Assembly: GCA_028554645.1 (NCBI GenBank)
Contig: JAQOOI010000076.1
Span: forward strand, 1,550,001-1,614,000
Source: Omphalotus guepiniiformis
Lineage: Eukaryota; Basidiomycota; Agaricomycetes; Agaricales; Omphalotaceae
DNA length: 64,000 nt
Direction of reading: 5' to 3'
Shown in pieces: positions 28,977 through 41,389 of this stretch. Positions within the stretch are counted from its first letter, which is position 1; every line of letters starts with the position of its first letter. The notes beneath the pieces are model-generated. The model was not told the origin of the DNA, did no database searches, and saw only the letters and a list, made by a program, of their open reading frames with translations. The translations under genes and the position numbers were made by a program.

Positions 28977-30110
28977 GTAGATGAAAGGAAAATGAGATGA
29001 AGGTAAGTAAATGAAAGTGGGGGAAGGCAGTCCAGTGTCTGGAGGCCGTAAAGTGATGAATGGAGGAACACCGAAGAGAAATAAAGTGGAGACAGCCTGC
29101 CGGAACTGACCTGCCATAAAAGTCAATATGGTCCTGATCGGTGAACGCTTCTATAGCCTCCTCCTCCTCTCACCACAGTTCTACAAACCTATCGATATGT
29201 CTACATAATTTGTCTTCTGCGGTCGCTTGTTTCTTATCCTTTCAAGCAAAAAGAAATAAAATCTTCATGCCAAGTACCTAAATCAGTCAAAAATCTGACA
29301 AAGTGCTTGAACGCCAATCACGATGCATCCAAGACGTCGCGTCACGCGTACGATTCAAAACAAAAAACCTGTCCTATGTACAGACTTCGCTAAATACTAT
29401 TCCGAAGATATCCACACATAGAAGCAAGAGTTGCGGCCGGGTTGATGTGATATTGATTTTCGAATCAGTAATCACTGTATGAAAGCGCACGCTTTTCACT
29501 CTGCAACCTATGAAGTTCATTGCGCAGTACAAAGAAAGAACCTTTGGCAAGATAGAACTAAACATTTCACCTAAACTACATACTTGACATTCACCACAAA
29601 CTGTTATTTGATATGGGCCCCCGGTGTCGCAAAGTCCTGACAGAAAGTTACAAGGAGCGGGAGTGAAAATAGTGCAGCTACTAAAGCTTCCGATCGGATT
29701 AAGTACCCGTCGACAACCTGTGAGAAGATATCATTCGAGGCCTGAGAGGGCTCGAACAACATCAGGAACACATTGCCTTACGCAAATCATGATATGACGC
29801 AGAAAAGGCTATGTAAATGCAACTCGGCGAAGACGAGTACAATGACATAGCTGTTCAGGAACTTACACCCACACAGTCTCATTCTCGAGAAGAGCTCGAG
29901 ACCTGAGGATCAACACGGAAGGAACGTTTAGGAAACACGCTCCTGAAGAAAGAGACATATAACGCCTATAGCTGAGACTGCCAAGGGCCGCGGAGTACAC
30001 ATCAAGGGAGATTCCGCTATGCAAGAACCACCGGCGTTGAGGGAAGTAAATTTGGAACAATTCAATCAGAATTTAATTTTACACCTGTACACATCCAACC
30101 CAACTATACC
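28977..30110. other. 1.1 kb intergenic region
   Basis: Upstream of the membrane-protein gene and downstream of ELP1. The first 150 bp are pyrimidine-rich on the minus strand, like a 5' UTR. No gene or repeat recognised. Confidence 0.5.
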
Positions 30111-33100
30111 TTAACTCTCAAGCTCAAACAGCTTCAGCTTCCAATCCCTTCCATCAACTGACATCACTGGCTTGGGCACCCTTTCCACCGGATTAATCTT
30201 TTTGTTCTTCTCCGCTTCTTCCATTCTTGACGCCCAAGTGTCTTCATGAGGGGCAACACCTCCAGCTCCATTAGAATCAACATCTCGTGCCCAAATCTCT
30301 TCCACAGCTTGATCAAGCTCCTTTTCAAACTCTGCTAATTCTTCCTGCATGGCTGAACCTTCTTCACGGTGCTCGGGCGTGAATTGCAGTAAGTGAGGTA
30401 ACAACCTCTTTCCTTCCTCTGGGATGGATCAATCAGTTCCACCTTATACCCTTTACTCAGGACCGCCTCACCTCGCGTCGCACTGAAGCGCCCCATCAAC
30501 TTGGTAACCGAGCGTAGCAAGTACTCTTCCTCATCAACAGTGCCCTTTCGTCCCGATCCAACCTTTCTTTCCATCTTGCGTTTCGATCGCGAACTGCGCC
30601 TGAAAATTTGATATCAATAACGAAAGATACTCCAAGGGGCTCGGGCGTGCGGACATACTTGGAAGTGCGCGATGCGGTCGATGGAGCAACTGTATAGCGC
30701 GTGAATGCAGTAGGTGCCATCGACACGTCTGTCATCACGTCGACATTGTGTAAAGCCGTATCTTCGACTCCGTAGTAATCGTCTTAAACCAAGACACAAA
30801 GGGTTAATCAGTAATGTCATACAGACATCCATCAGGTGTTCCAAACTCACCGGGCTCTTCCACTTTTTTAATGCGTAGCTCACGTATACGACTGAGTTGC
30901 TTACGCAGTTGCTCCTTCATCTCATTCAAGTCTTCGGCAATCTGCGTCCGTGACTCAAAGGCACCAGGATAGATGATATCTTCAAGTAATTCAGAATTGC
31001 GATTCAAAATCATCTGTTCGGTATGCCACGTCAATATCAGCTGCGTAAGTGGGCGTATGGTAAACGATACCCACAATCCGGCGAGCCTCAGAAAATTCAT
31101 TTCCTTGGACGAGGGCAATGACCGCTGTACGAACATCATGTGCGTAATCTAAAAGCACCCGTGCGGCCTCCGAGTGTCGTTTCTTCGATGCCAAGTCCTC
31201 TACAAGGGATGCGTCCTGTGAGCGACACGAAAGACGAAGATCCGATCACTTGGATCATACCTGATAATCGATACGCAGTCGCGACTATGTCCTCCTCTGA
31301 CATGTCCGTCTTGATTGCTAGCTCAAATAGTTCTTGCCATTCTAGAGCTTTTTCTTGTGATACCATTGCCTTTTTGAAACTAGATGCTTCCACGAATACT
31401 GATAGAGAGTAAGAACGATGACACACAGAAGTAGCAGGTATTATTCGTACCTGTCGCAGCTTGCCTGAACTCTCTTCGTTCAAAGAGCCAGTCTCCATAC
31501 AATTCCAGTATAGACTGGAAGAAAGATGTCAGCAGAGTAGTCCTATCCTATATCAGGCGAATCTTCCTACATTATGATAACTGGTCTTATTCCATATAGA
31601 CAACGCGACTTCGTAAAGCTGATGCCGTTCCACGTACCGAGTGGCCTCGTCAAAATAGGTATCGCCTGGATGGAGATCAGCTCCGTTGACAGATAGAAGA
31701 GAAGGGAAGACGTTACCTGCGAGACTAAGATTCTTCAGAGCGCTAGCATGCCGCCGTAAGTGATCATCTATCCTGAAACGTTGATAGTACTTTTCTAATG
31801 CTCGTAGTTCGCGGAGGAACGGCAAGTATTCTCGAGGGTCCTACAACAATTGATAGTCAGCCCTTCTCGAAGTTCAGATACTTCTCAATCAACTCACCTT
31901 TTGAGAGTGTTGTGCAATCATCAACACTAGAGAGAAGTCATACATCCCCAATGCCGTATCAAAAAGTCTGTTGGCGTCAACAAGGAAGATGATATATTTG
32001 ACAGCATCTTCTACCAAGTCAGGCTCATCGTCTGTGGAATCCCAGTATTTAATTGACCATTAGACGCACGTACGACATAGACATACCCTTGAGTCGTAGA
32101 AGTAAAGAGAGCCCAGATTCATGGTCAGGGGGGCTCTTAACAACGTGCGCCGTCAGAATCGAATTGACATATGTCTTGATATCCTTCTTCTCCAGCTCCT
32201 CTCGAATAGCATCGCAAAGCTTCCCAATTGTCTCCGGAGGCTGCGATCCACGGCTATCGTAGGCATGTAAGAAAGTGCCCTCATAAAACATTCTTCAGAC
32301 GAACCCGATATCGGTCAAGAACAAATTGATATGATCAACCTCATGAACCTGTTCCAAGAACGACGGCAAACTCTCTAGAAACGCAACTTGATTGTGCTCT
32401 ACGAAAAAATTGAGATCTATGCGATGCTTCCGACATGCGAAAAAGGCTTTTCGATATCGTCCGCTGTGAGTGTAGTCTATCAGTATTACATCGTCAGGCG
32501 AAACTTATAGTACTTACGCGTCGAGATCCTGACGGACAACTTCAAGGACCAGGGGCCTAGGATTGATGGTCTCGAGATTACCCCTGGGCATTTGCAGCAC
32601 AAGACTCATCGAGCTCGGCACGCAGACTACAATCCTCGACCCTCGCTCTACCCGACGTTTCTCCCAGTCTGTTGGGAGACTTTTGATATTGCCATCATTG
32701 TCTGGCACTAAAAGGAGCGGAAGGGCCTTCAGCGGTGCAAAAACTGCTTCATGAGCACCAGTCGTATAGATAAGATAGCCCGAAGCGACTGTAAACGACG
32801 TCGCATTGGATGCTAGCAATCGAGGTGACAAGTCTTGTCCAGTCACTTGCAGTTTGCCCGACTCAGTGACACCAACATATAGAGTTGCATCAGAGCCATC
32901 CAAGGTTAGATGTCGCGTGACAAAGCAAAACTCTGAGAAACGGCCAGCGGGTGTAATTGAGGCATTTTGTGAATCAACTGCGTATTCTCTTGTCAAGAAC
33001 CAACCAGGAGCCAGAGTAAGCGGATCATCCACTCACCTTGAAAAATGCTTCCATCATGTGCTTGCCAGAGGACCAAGCCTTTTGACGTAAAAAGACGACC

Positions 33101-35258
33101 ATTACGGCCACTCATATCAATCGATGAGACGTTGTTGAATGATTGTCCGTCGAACTTGACAGTGACGACAACGTCTGTCCCACGCAAACGTGAGCCAAGT
33201 AACACCACCGTGTCGGGGTTTGAGGACTCCGAAGATTCCAACAGTAGGACCTGCCTGTACCGGAGACCTTCACTGTTCTCAGTCATCCACGATCCGAGTT
33301 TTACAGGATCCATGACCTTTCCGCGACCCGGACCAAGACGTGTGTGGAGCGACCAAAGTTCGACATAGCCCGGTTCCCAGAGGATACCGAGTGTGTCAGT
33401 AGATGCAGAGAAGCAGGAATGAACAGGGATACGAGATGTCGAAGGGGGTAGATATTCTGCTGATGAAAGGACAGAGAGCTCATAGGATGACATGGGAGGA
33501 GGTACATTTTGTGCCCTAAACGGTGTGAGCAACGTAGACACTAGACAAATCGGTCAGTCAGCGATAAATTACGCGCACATATCTGAACGGTTTCATACCT
33601 CCGTCAGCAACGGCTACGAGACCTGAATCGACAGGCGGCACACTAGGAGAGTTTATGGTCTCCCAACCATATGATTGAGTTATCACATTGACTACAAATG
33701 TGTGCTTAGCATTTCATGAGGTATCAAAAGGAAAAACGTACCGGGGGTGGTCAAAATGAGTTGAAGTGCAATCTCCGGATGCCACTCAACGGAGGTAAAC
33801 CGGGCTGGCAGGGTGGGTGATAAAGCAATTGCAGATATTTCTTGCTTGAGATACCTGGAATCAATTAGCAACGTATACCACACGAAAGCTGTCCTGTTAC
33901 CAATGGTAGTTGCCCGTGGTCCACAATTGGACTACGCCAAAACACCCTTGAGCTCAAGACACTGCAAAATATGACAGTGAACTAACCGACATCGCTCTCA
34001 TTTTGCTCGATCCAAAGCGCCAACACTTTTGAATCTGAGCTCCATCTTATCTCTTTGACCTTGTAGCCCCACTTCAGGTCGCCCTCCTGGCCTGCTGACC
34101 CTAGATGCTTTGGCCTCAGTTCAAAGTCCCCGTGTCGCAGACCGTTCCTCTCAAAGAACACCACATCATGTCGTTCTGCTCGGCCGGATCCACCTCCCTC
34201 AAAACCGAATCTCTGTGCACTCGCTATGAGGTTCCCGGAAGGTCTCCACGACAGCGAATGCTCGAGACCAGGTACAGCCTCAGATGTAGACTGAAGCGCT
34301 CCCTGTCGGTCATATACACGCAGGGTGCGATGAACAAGGCTATTTGGAGATGGACTGGATACAGAAGACACGACGAAGTACGCGCCGTCTCCCCGCCAGC
34401 TAATCCGAGGAAGGCCATCATCGTCTGGGCTTGATCCTACAGCTACAGCACTTGGTGCTTGAGCGGCAGCTTTGCCTAAAGACCCATGGAACTGAGTTTG
34501 TTTTGAGCCCCATCCTACATTGATCGGTGCCTCTGGGGGAGCAATTTCAATGGCACGAAAGAAACAGAGGTGAATGACTTAGCTCACCTTCACCAAAATC
34601 ACTCGTTTCAATGCGCGCCTCAGATAGAACGTCGAAAGTAGATGTCATAAGAATAAGCTTCCTATCACCTACAAAGAAGCAACATTCAGAGAATATTACA
34701 AACCAGGTGAATGAGTCTGACCAGTAACAAGGGCTAGAAGAGTGTCATCCGGACTCCATGAAGCTGCCAATATGCCTTCATCGATGCTCCCTTGTACCTC
34801 AGACTACACAGCACAATCAACCTTATCAACGCCAGTTCATAGCGAACAAAAACACACATTGGGCTCCTCATCGTCTAACGAAATCATGGTAATGTCACCG
34901 CCTCGATTAACAGCAACCAATCCTCGGCTGTCTGGAATCACCCTCAAGGAAGCAAGTTGATGGGTTGACGCTGATACAGACGAAGCAATCGTCGAGAACA
35001 TCGTGAATAGTACAGGATCGGATTCCTACATGCCTGGAAATCAGTTACCCGAAGTGTCCGTTCAAACGAATGCCAATGAAAACGCACTGGTGATGAACCT
35101 TCCGACTTCCATATCTCTATCTGTACTTCACCGTCTGGGGATACGCGTTCCGAGGCGATATACAGATCATTTTGGTCTAGATCGATTGCAGTACCACATA
35201 TGTTGGAACTTGAAGCCAGAGAAATTGCACGGGTTGAGGTCAAAGAGAGGTTTCGCAT
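30111..35258 (-). CDS. ELP1: Elongator complex subunit 1 (IKI3 family)
   Basis: A long multi-exon gene starts [15 protein letters not shown], the usual start of fungal Elp1. The N-terminal half forms WD-type propellers, with blades such as [48 protein letters not shown] and [18 protein letters not shown]. The C-terminal half is helical/TPR-like: [30 protein letters not shown]-type and [20 protein letters not shown]. Near the end is the basic [16 protein letters not shown], corresponding to the tRNA-binding and phosphoregulated region known in yeast Elp1. The protein is the scaffold of Elongator, which starts carbamoylmethyl modification of wobble uridines in cytosolic tRNAs. It is divergent with EFG1 across 220 bp. 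Exon ends were not all fixed, but coverage over the full family length looks complete. Confidence 0.92.
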
Positions 35259-35478
35259 CGCGAGCGAGAAAGATCAATGTGAATTAATCAGAAGTACATA
35301 CAATACCAGGGTAGCACCAAGATTTCAGTGACAACAGCGCGGAGAAGAAAAGTTTTAGGGCGGGCGGTTGTTTGGTTTCAGCTTGGAGAATCAACAAAAG
35401 GACGTTTCGAAAGTTCTGCTTTGACGACTCGGAGCATCACCTCTTCAGATTCAGTCTTCTACTCTGTTCATAATCGTA
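35259..35478. promoter_or_regulatory. Shared divergent promoter of ELP1 and EFG1
   Basis: Only 220 bp separate the two start codons on opposite strands, so both 5' UTRs and core promoters must lie here. No clear TATA box is seen, as is common for housekeeping genes. Confidence 0.6.
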
Positions 35479-36395
35479 ATGGGTCCGGTACGAACATCGC
35501 AAAGAAGCTCTAAGGAACAACCTTCCCTTCATGCTCAGGCTGGCCCATCAAAATGGAGGCCAAAACGAATAGCCTCTGAGGGAGATCCAACTGTTTTACC
35601 TGGTGTGCAGAAACTGAAATCTTCAATTCGACAAACCAAGAGATTACTTGCAAAAGTAAATGCTCCTGTATATAACCTCACGCGTGTTTCTTATACGAAT
35701 AATTCTAGGAAAAGCTTGCAGCAGATGTTCGAGTGACCGCAGAGAGAAAATTGAAGTCGTTGGAAGAAGACCTAGCCAAGGCCGAGACGAAACGAAAGGA
35801 GCGAACACTTGCTGGGAGGTATCATAAAATCAAGTTCTTTGGTACGTTTAAAAAACTATCGATACCTACAAGTTCTCATTGTCTGTAGAACGGCAGAAAG
35901 TTGTTCGTAAAATAGAGCAAACGAAGAAGAAACTATTAGACGCGGACACGTCGCAGCACAAGGCACTCCAGAAAGAGCTTTATGAATATCGGGTCAATCT
36001 CAACTATATATTGGTGCGTAATATTGTTTTCAGTAACTACGAATTGCTGTTCTGAAGCATTGCCTCGTTAGCACTACCCGAAGACAAAAAAATACATCTC
36101 CCTTTTCCCTCCTGAAGTAAGACTTGGTAGCACCCAATCAACAGATGCACCGCCTGCTGATTCCGCAAAAACTGAAGCGGAACGTGAAGAGGTCAAGAAA
36201 TGGATAAGGGAGCAAATGTCGAGCGGAGAACTACAACAAGAAGCCGAGCTCTTCATCACAGCTACAAAGACAAAATCGAGTGCACTGCCAAAAGAGTGGA
36301 AGGAAACGAGAAGGGCGCGTAAAGAGACTGTCGACGATGAGGCTATGGTTGACGAAGCGGACGATTTCTTCGAAAGCGACGAGGACTCCTCATAG
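35479..36395 (+). CDS. EFG1: rRNA-processing protein Efg1
   Basis: Four exons (35479-35655, 35709-35841, 35889-36013, 36072-36395) join in phase to 253 codons. Family hallmarks are LKSSIRQTKRLLAKEKLAAD, AGRYHKIKFFERQKVVRKIE, ELYEYRVNLNYILHYPKTKK and YISLFPPEV. The rest is helical and highly charged, with an acidic end FFESDEDSS. Efg1 is a nucleolar factor of the small-subunit processome needed for 18S rRNA maturation in yeast. The start follows a very short upstream leader shared with ELP1. Confidence 0.93.
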
Positions 36396-37656
36396 TACTT
36401 GAGATATGTGATATAGTCTACACGGTGTGTATCGTTATAGTCCTGATGCTATTGCTTTACGATAAGCTCATGTTACCTCTGATCATAGCAGAATTCAGCA
36501 GGAATCTGTATTACTATCGCACCTCTAAATTGAAACGTCTAGAGTGCCCTTGGCTTGGGAAGTCGTCGGCATCACCCTTGCTCACTACATAAGTGAATGG
36601 AGGCGTATCGCAGTGACATAGTACAGAAGCCAATGCCTCGCCACAAGTGTTTTGGGTCCACTGAAAGAAAGAGGGTTGTCGGTCCTAGAGCCTTTCCGTA
36701 CCTCTGCATTCCTTGATAGAAGCATTGTGGTTTCTTGCTCGTCTCTCGCATACGATTGGCCAGTCCTACATAAAGCTAGCATCTATAGATGATTATAATT
36801 ATGTTGAGAAGTTTACGGGCACCAAAGGAGTTGACACAGGATACTACATACGACATTATTCACTGTTCAGGGTCGCATGTTTGCAGAGACCATGTTCGAC
36901 AAGGCATCTTTGCCTTTCCCTGCCAACTCCCCTGGCACTGCAGACAATTCAATGTAAATCCCACGGGAAAAAGTTAAAAATATGGTGAAATAACATGGAA
37001 AAATTCAACTTTTCATGTTATTTCACCATATATTTAACATTTTCCCACAGGATTTATGTTGAATTGCTTGTAGTGTGGAAGATGATAACCTCTGATTGCT
37101 ATGCCAGTCATCTTTTCGCGTCTTGAACAGCCAGAGTATTCAATGGTCCCAGTGTATGTACAGTATCATGATCTGTCACAAGTCTTTGACTGACTCTTAA
37201 CCTACGATTATTGGACCATTGTATTACCCCAGTAATAATAGAATACGTCTGCGGATTAACAATCGACTTGAAGTTGCTGGCTTTGCTTCTCCGCTTCTAC
37301 CCGCGCATTCAAATGGTCAGTCCGAGCTGTATTTCTCATGTTCTTGACAATTTCGCTCCAAAATTAAAGCTTTGTATCAAGATGCTGGAGGTGAAGTTTC
37401 CGTGTTTTCAATGATAAGTCATTGCCCGAAATCACGGCGTGACAAAGCAAACCCGAACGCGCAGGTGTAGGTGGTTATTGGATCCTGAGCAGGGACTTAT
37501 GGCCTTAATCAGCTGAGGTCTTGGCCGGCGATTGCAGGTTTATTTGGCCCATGTCAAAAGATCTTCGTGCAGTATAAAGGTGACCTTCAACATGCAGAAT
37601 CTCAATAAACCGATAACCCATTCCCTCGTGTAAATCTTCTCTCCAACACCAATTTC
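36396..37656. other. 1.3 kb intergenic region carrying a foldback element
   Basis: Between EFG1 and the NmrA-like gene, both on the plus strand. It contains the inverted repeat described separately at 36,945-37,066. No protein-coding chain is recognised. The last 200 bp should be the NmrA-gene promoter. Confidence 0.5.
36945..37066. repeat. Near-perfect 57 bp inverted repeat (foldback hairpin)
   Basis: The left arm (36,945-37,002, caattcaatgtaaatccc...) and the reverse complement of the right arm (37,010-37,066) agree at about 50 of 57 positions, separated by a 7 nt loop (attcaac). The arms share tatggtgaaataacatg without a mismatch. Five of seven differences are transitions, two of which would be G-U pairs in RNA. 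Weaker pairing (cactgcag against cactacaag) extends about ten bases outward on both sides. It could be a small MITE or foldback transposon, or a hairpin-RNA precursor. No transposase is nearby. Confidence 0.9.
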
Positions 37657-38589
37657 ATGTCTTCTTTCAGCTCGTTCGCGATTGTCGGTGCTGGCGACTT
37701 CGGCAATTACGTCGTCGAGGCTCTTCATGCCACTAACAAGGCCAAGCCAATCATCGTCCTTGGTCGCTCGTCCTCGACTGCTCAGAAGGACCAACCTTCT
37801 GGTGTGGAGGTTGTAAAGGTGGACTACAGTGATATAGCGTCCGTCGCCAATGTCCTGAAGAAACACAAAGTGGACGTTGTTATTAGCACCATCAGTTCTG
37901 CTGATGCTCTGCCCGTTCAGAAACTCATTGGAGATGCGGCCAAGCAAGCTGCAGTAAAGCTTTTTGTTCCTTCCGAATATGGAAGAAACACTGTTGGCCT
38001 TGCAGGAAAGGGAAAATCGGTTTTTTCGACTAAAGACGAGGTTGCTGTTTATTTGCAGTCCATTGGCCTTCCAACGGCGAGAATCTTCGTACGTAGCTTA
38101 AATTTTGGTGAACATTTCTTACTCATTTATATCCTATTTAATAGACCGGCTTATTCACCGAATACATCCCATGGACGGTTGGATACGATGCAACGGGGAA
38201 ATTCAATGTCACTGATAAAGGAAATAAACCCTTCCCTACGACAGCGAGAGATGACATTAGTGGTAAGGTCATTTCCCTTTCTGTACCAAGCCCGTCATAT
38301 CTCATTACCTCTGATAGGTTTTATTGCATACATCGTCACCGAACTTCCAGCTGCGCAGTTGGAAAACAAAGACTTCTACATTCAGGGCGAGGAAATCACC
38401 TTTACAGATGTCGCCAAGAAGTACGGGAAAGAGGTCGTTCATGTTGACGAGGTACCAGGAGAATATTCTGCTAATCGCACGCTGGTCAATCGCTGGCTTC
38501 AACACAATGATAACGTTGAGTTCGGAAGCTCGAACAAGTTGTGGGTGGGGCATGTATGGAAGAAGGTCGAGGACATCCTCAGTTTGTAG
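37657..38589 (+). CDS. NmrA-like / isoflavone-reductase-like NAD(P)-binding protein
   Basis: Three exons (37657-38088, 38145-38262, 38318-38589) join in phase to 274 codons. The N-terminus SSFSSFAIVGAGDFGNYVVE carries the GxGxxGxxx dinucleotide-binding loop near residue 10. VLGRSSS follows the second strand, where NADP enzymes of this family bind the phosphate. VVISTISSAD and KLFVPSEYGRNT match the atypical short-chain dehydrogenase (NmrA/PCBER) family. It may be a small-molecule reductase or a redox sensor that only binds the cofactor. The family contains both, and the sequence does not decide. The start ATG directly follows a short leader. Confidence 0.88.
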   Translation: MSSFSSFAIVGAGDFGNYVVEALHATNKAKPIIVLGRSSSTAQKDQPSGVEVVKVDYSDIASVANVLKKHKVDVVISTISSADALPVQKLIGDAAKQAAVKLFVPSEYGRNTVGLAGKGKSVFSTKDEVAVYLQSIGLPTARIFVRSLNFGEHFLLIYILFNRPAYSPNTSHGRLDTMQRGNSMSLIKEINPSLRQREMTLVVRSFPFLYQARHISLPLIGFIAYIVTELPAAQLENKDFYIQGEEITFTDVAKKYGKEVVHVDEVPGEYSANRTLVNRWLQHNDNVEFGSSNKLWVGHVWKKVEDILSL

Positions 38590-38739
38590 GTTCCAAAGTG
38601 TATGTATTATATGTGATTAGGGAGAATAACTCATCTTGTGCCTTCTCATCTAAGACACGCGATCGACTTATCCATAAACCCATAGGAGTGGACGACTGAA
38701 TGTTGTGCCATAGGGGCTAACCTCCCTTTCTCTCTGACC

Positions 38740-39515
38740 ATGACACAAGTCGAATCTGGCTGCTTGACATTTCACGCAGAACCAGGCATCTCATTAACCA
38801 GGAAGAAACATCCTCGTTACTTTTTCCCTGATGGAAATGTCATATTTCGAGTGAGTTCCGTCCATATCTTCCGGAGCAAGAGGGTCTACAACGGTTTCAG
38901 GTAGAGAACACCCTATACCGAGTTCATCGCTACTTCTTTCGACGAGACTCTTCCGTTTTCGACGGCATGTTCTCTCTTCCTTCTCCGGTAGGTGAACGAC
39001 CGGAGGGGGAGGTGGAAGACAATCCAATACATTTAGAAGGCATCGAAGCCCGAGAATTCGACCGCCTCTTGTCTATATTATATCCTATGTGCGTGCAGAT
39101 CATTGCAGTGGTTTTCCCTAACCTGACATCATTCCACTACAGTGACTTTGTCGAACACGAGATTAAAACCACAGAAGAATGGATTTCGGTCCTAAATCTA
39201 GCTTCCTGCTGGGAGTTTCTTTCGCTTCGGGACCTTGCTATCAAGAAACTCACCAATCTCGCTTCATCTGTCGACAAAGTCGTTCTTGGACAGCGGTTTG
39301 ACATTGAGGATTGGCTTGTCCCTGCGTTTACCGATCTGTGTATACGGAACGATCCACTGAACGTGGAAGAAGGTCGAAAACTGGGCGTTGATACCACCAT
39401 CGCTATAGGACAAGTTCGACACCAGATTCGATACTTTTCCAACTTGAACCGGCATCATGACAATATTGTTGAGCTTGTTCGAGGTTACTTCATCCCAACA
39501 CTCAAGTCTACATGA
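38740..39515 (+). CDS. BTB/POZ-domain protein
   Basis: Three exons (38740-38850, 38901-39088, 39143-39515) join in phase to 224 codons. The domain starts YFFPDGNVIFRVENTLYRVH and continues YFFRRDSSVFDGMFSLP, then the BTB core IHLEGIEAREFDRLLSILYP and a helical BACK-like end including IEDWLVPAFTDLCIRNDPL. This compact form is the common agaricomycete BTB architecture. It is a diverged relative of the C-terminal part of the gene at 451-2603. BTB domains dimerise and can bind Cullin-3. Targets are unknown. Confidence 0.88.
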
Positions 39516-39850
39516 TTTGGATGTTGCTGATACGTCTTCAAAGGATTGACTCAGATGTCATTGAAGAGTGTAAGACTCAGAGTGACATGGATCAATTCCA
39601 ATTGCAGTCCAATAATACTTTATACGTTATGTATTGCTCAAAGGACAAGGTTTGTGATAATAATAAATAATCTAATCTACATCAGTTGTATATCGGAGAG
39701 AGTGACGGTCCGTGATGTAACACGGTAGGTGGTATAGGAATAAGAACATATTAAACAAAGGTATCCAACGAAGGTACCACAGCGATGGTCAGTACGACAA
39801 GGAGGGTATACATAGCAATAAGTATATAAAAGTTGTGATGATGTTTAACA
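39516..39850. other. Convergent intergenic region
   Basis: This is 335 bp between the 3' ends of the BTB gene and the minus-strand hypothetical gene. No gene or repeat seen. Confidence 0.45.
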
Positions 39851-40845
39851 TCAACAACCGCCACACCGCGCCTTCTCAGGTATCCTGTTGCCGTGGTAAG
39901 ACTCCTCAAAAGGCGTCACTACTAGACACCGGTCTAGGTCTAGCGGACTAGGCTTCGGCTTCGAAGGAGGTTCGAGAACAACAGACTGCAACGATAGCCC
40001 ATGTCAGTCAGAAAGCAGCGCGCCACATTCAACCTCGTACTTACTTCTTCAATTTCCCTCTTGCTTGACTCTTGAATGTCAATATTAATCGCATCATCTT
40101 CCTCGAACTCGGGTTCTCCGCAACCAACCGGAACATCGGGAAGCATTTGTGCGTGTATATGCCTTGCGGTTGATGACAGAGAATGAGGATACTTGATCGA
40201 ATCAAAGCATGCGTAAGAGAACGCTTCCGTCGGGGACATAGCGAGGTCCTTGCTCATGCCTTGTAAGCGGTTTGTATTCAAGACAAACCCACTCTCGTCG
40301 AGCTCAGGAGGTATTCGATCCGACTCCTCTTGGAAAGTCGCAGAATTTGAGTGGGACGGACCGTCCGCGCAGAGGGCGTCACCTGCGACGGAGAGGAAAT
40401 TGGGGTCGGAGAAAGGGGCATAATCAAAGGGCCGCGGAGTAGGAGGGGGAAGATGAAAAGGGCTGGTCGGTGGAATGGTGATATACTGGGCATTGCTGGA
40501 GTCTGAATCATTATCCTTGCTTTCCTCCGTGTTGTAGGAGGTACTGAGACCGGGAGGGAAAGTAAATCTGTTCTTGAAGTCGGGAGTCAGGGGAGTTTTG
40601 AACGTCCCTGACAAGGGAGAACTGAATTGGAAGTGGATGAAAAAGGGTGATCCACTGAAGTTAACCTCAAGGCCAAGCTTGATCTATCAATTTTGAGTTC
40701 AAGGCCAATACAAGAGGCGTTGAAGGAATACCTGAGCATGCTCGTCAGGGGTAGGCAGACGCAGTCCGAGGCTTTTCGATCTCTTCATTGCGCTGCTAAT
40801 CACTTGGGTGAACTTGGGTTGCACTGCAACTGAGGTGCTAGCCAT
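39851..40845 (-). CDS. Hypothetical Ser/Pro-rich protein
   Basis: Three exons (40845-40732, 40683-40045, 39985-39851) join in phase to 296 codons, starting MASTSVAVQPKFTQVI. Composition is Ser, Pro and Asp-rich, with a run of Pro-directed sites (PPTSPFHLPPPTPRPF, TPLTP) that could be kinase targets, and an acidic patch EFEEDDAINIDIQES. The C-terminus is basic and ends CGGC. No transmembrane segment or known domain is seen. It is probably disordered and possibly regulatory. Consistent phases and codon-like composition support the model, but I do not recognise the family. Confidence 0.72.
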
Positions 40846-41389
40846 CACGGGAAATTGAAGAAATAGAAGAACGAAGGATAATATTGAGCACAGCTCAAGT
40901 TGATGAGGGAGAACTTAGTGGGTGTCAAGAAATATGTCCTAGCTCTTATACCCTGCACGATCGAGCCATGATTAAAATTCTAGATTCAGCCATGCTCCGA
41001 AACTGTTCCGATCCATCGCTAATAAGCCAAGTCAAATAAGAGTCATTGAATATTGGTAAGCCCTTCATGAAAAAACACTTTCTACATACTTATAGGAACA
41101 AAATCCAACACAGCTCGAACAGCAGACCAGCAGCAGACTCTACACGCTCGGCGGTAGGGACTTGAGCACAAACGACATTCACCTGAGACCTCAGGCCCGT
41201 CGCACTTGCGATGTAACCTTTGACGATTCTCGGAGGGTCTGGGTTCGGCTAAGGCCAACCCGCAGTTCCCCAAGATAGCTGCGGTACGCGCGCCCATCGT
41301 TATGCTGAGCCAGGTCATAGCTATGTATCGTTATGTAAGTCGTGTTAGCAACCAGGATGCGAAGGACGACGTGCTATTATTGTGCGACG
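40846..41389. other. Intergenic region
   Basis: 544 bp upstream of the hypothetical gene and downstream of the LYR-protein gene (both minus). A 78-codon cysteine-rich open frame at 41,082-41,318 (minus) has no conserved look. No other feature is seen. Confidence 0.45.

Noticed and set aside
36945..37066. Hairpin as a transcription terminator of EFG1
   Set aside because: Nuclear genes do not end by such hairpins and it lies 550 bp past the stop codon.
37657..38589. Metabolic cluster of NmrA-like reductase with neighbouring genes
   Set aside because: Neighbours are a BTB protein and housekeeping genes; no core biosynthetic enzyme is present, and the P450 is 20 kb away.
41082..41318. 78-codon cysteine-rich minus-strand frame starting with ATG
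   Set aside because: No splice partner, no family pattern, irregular cysteine spacing; likely chance.
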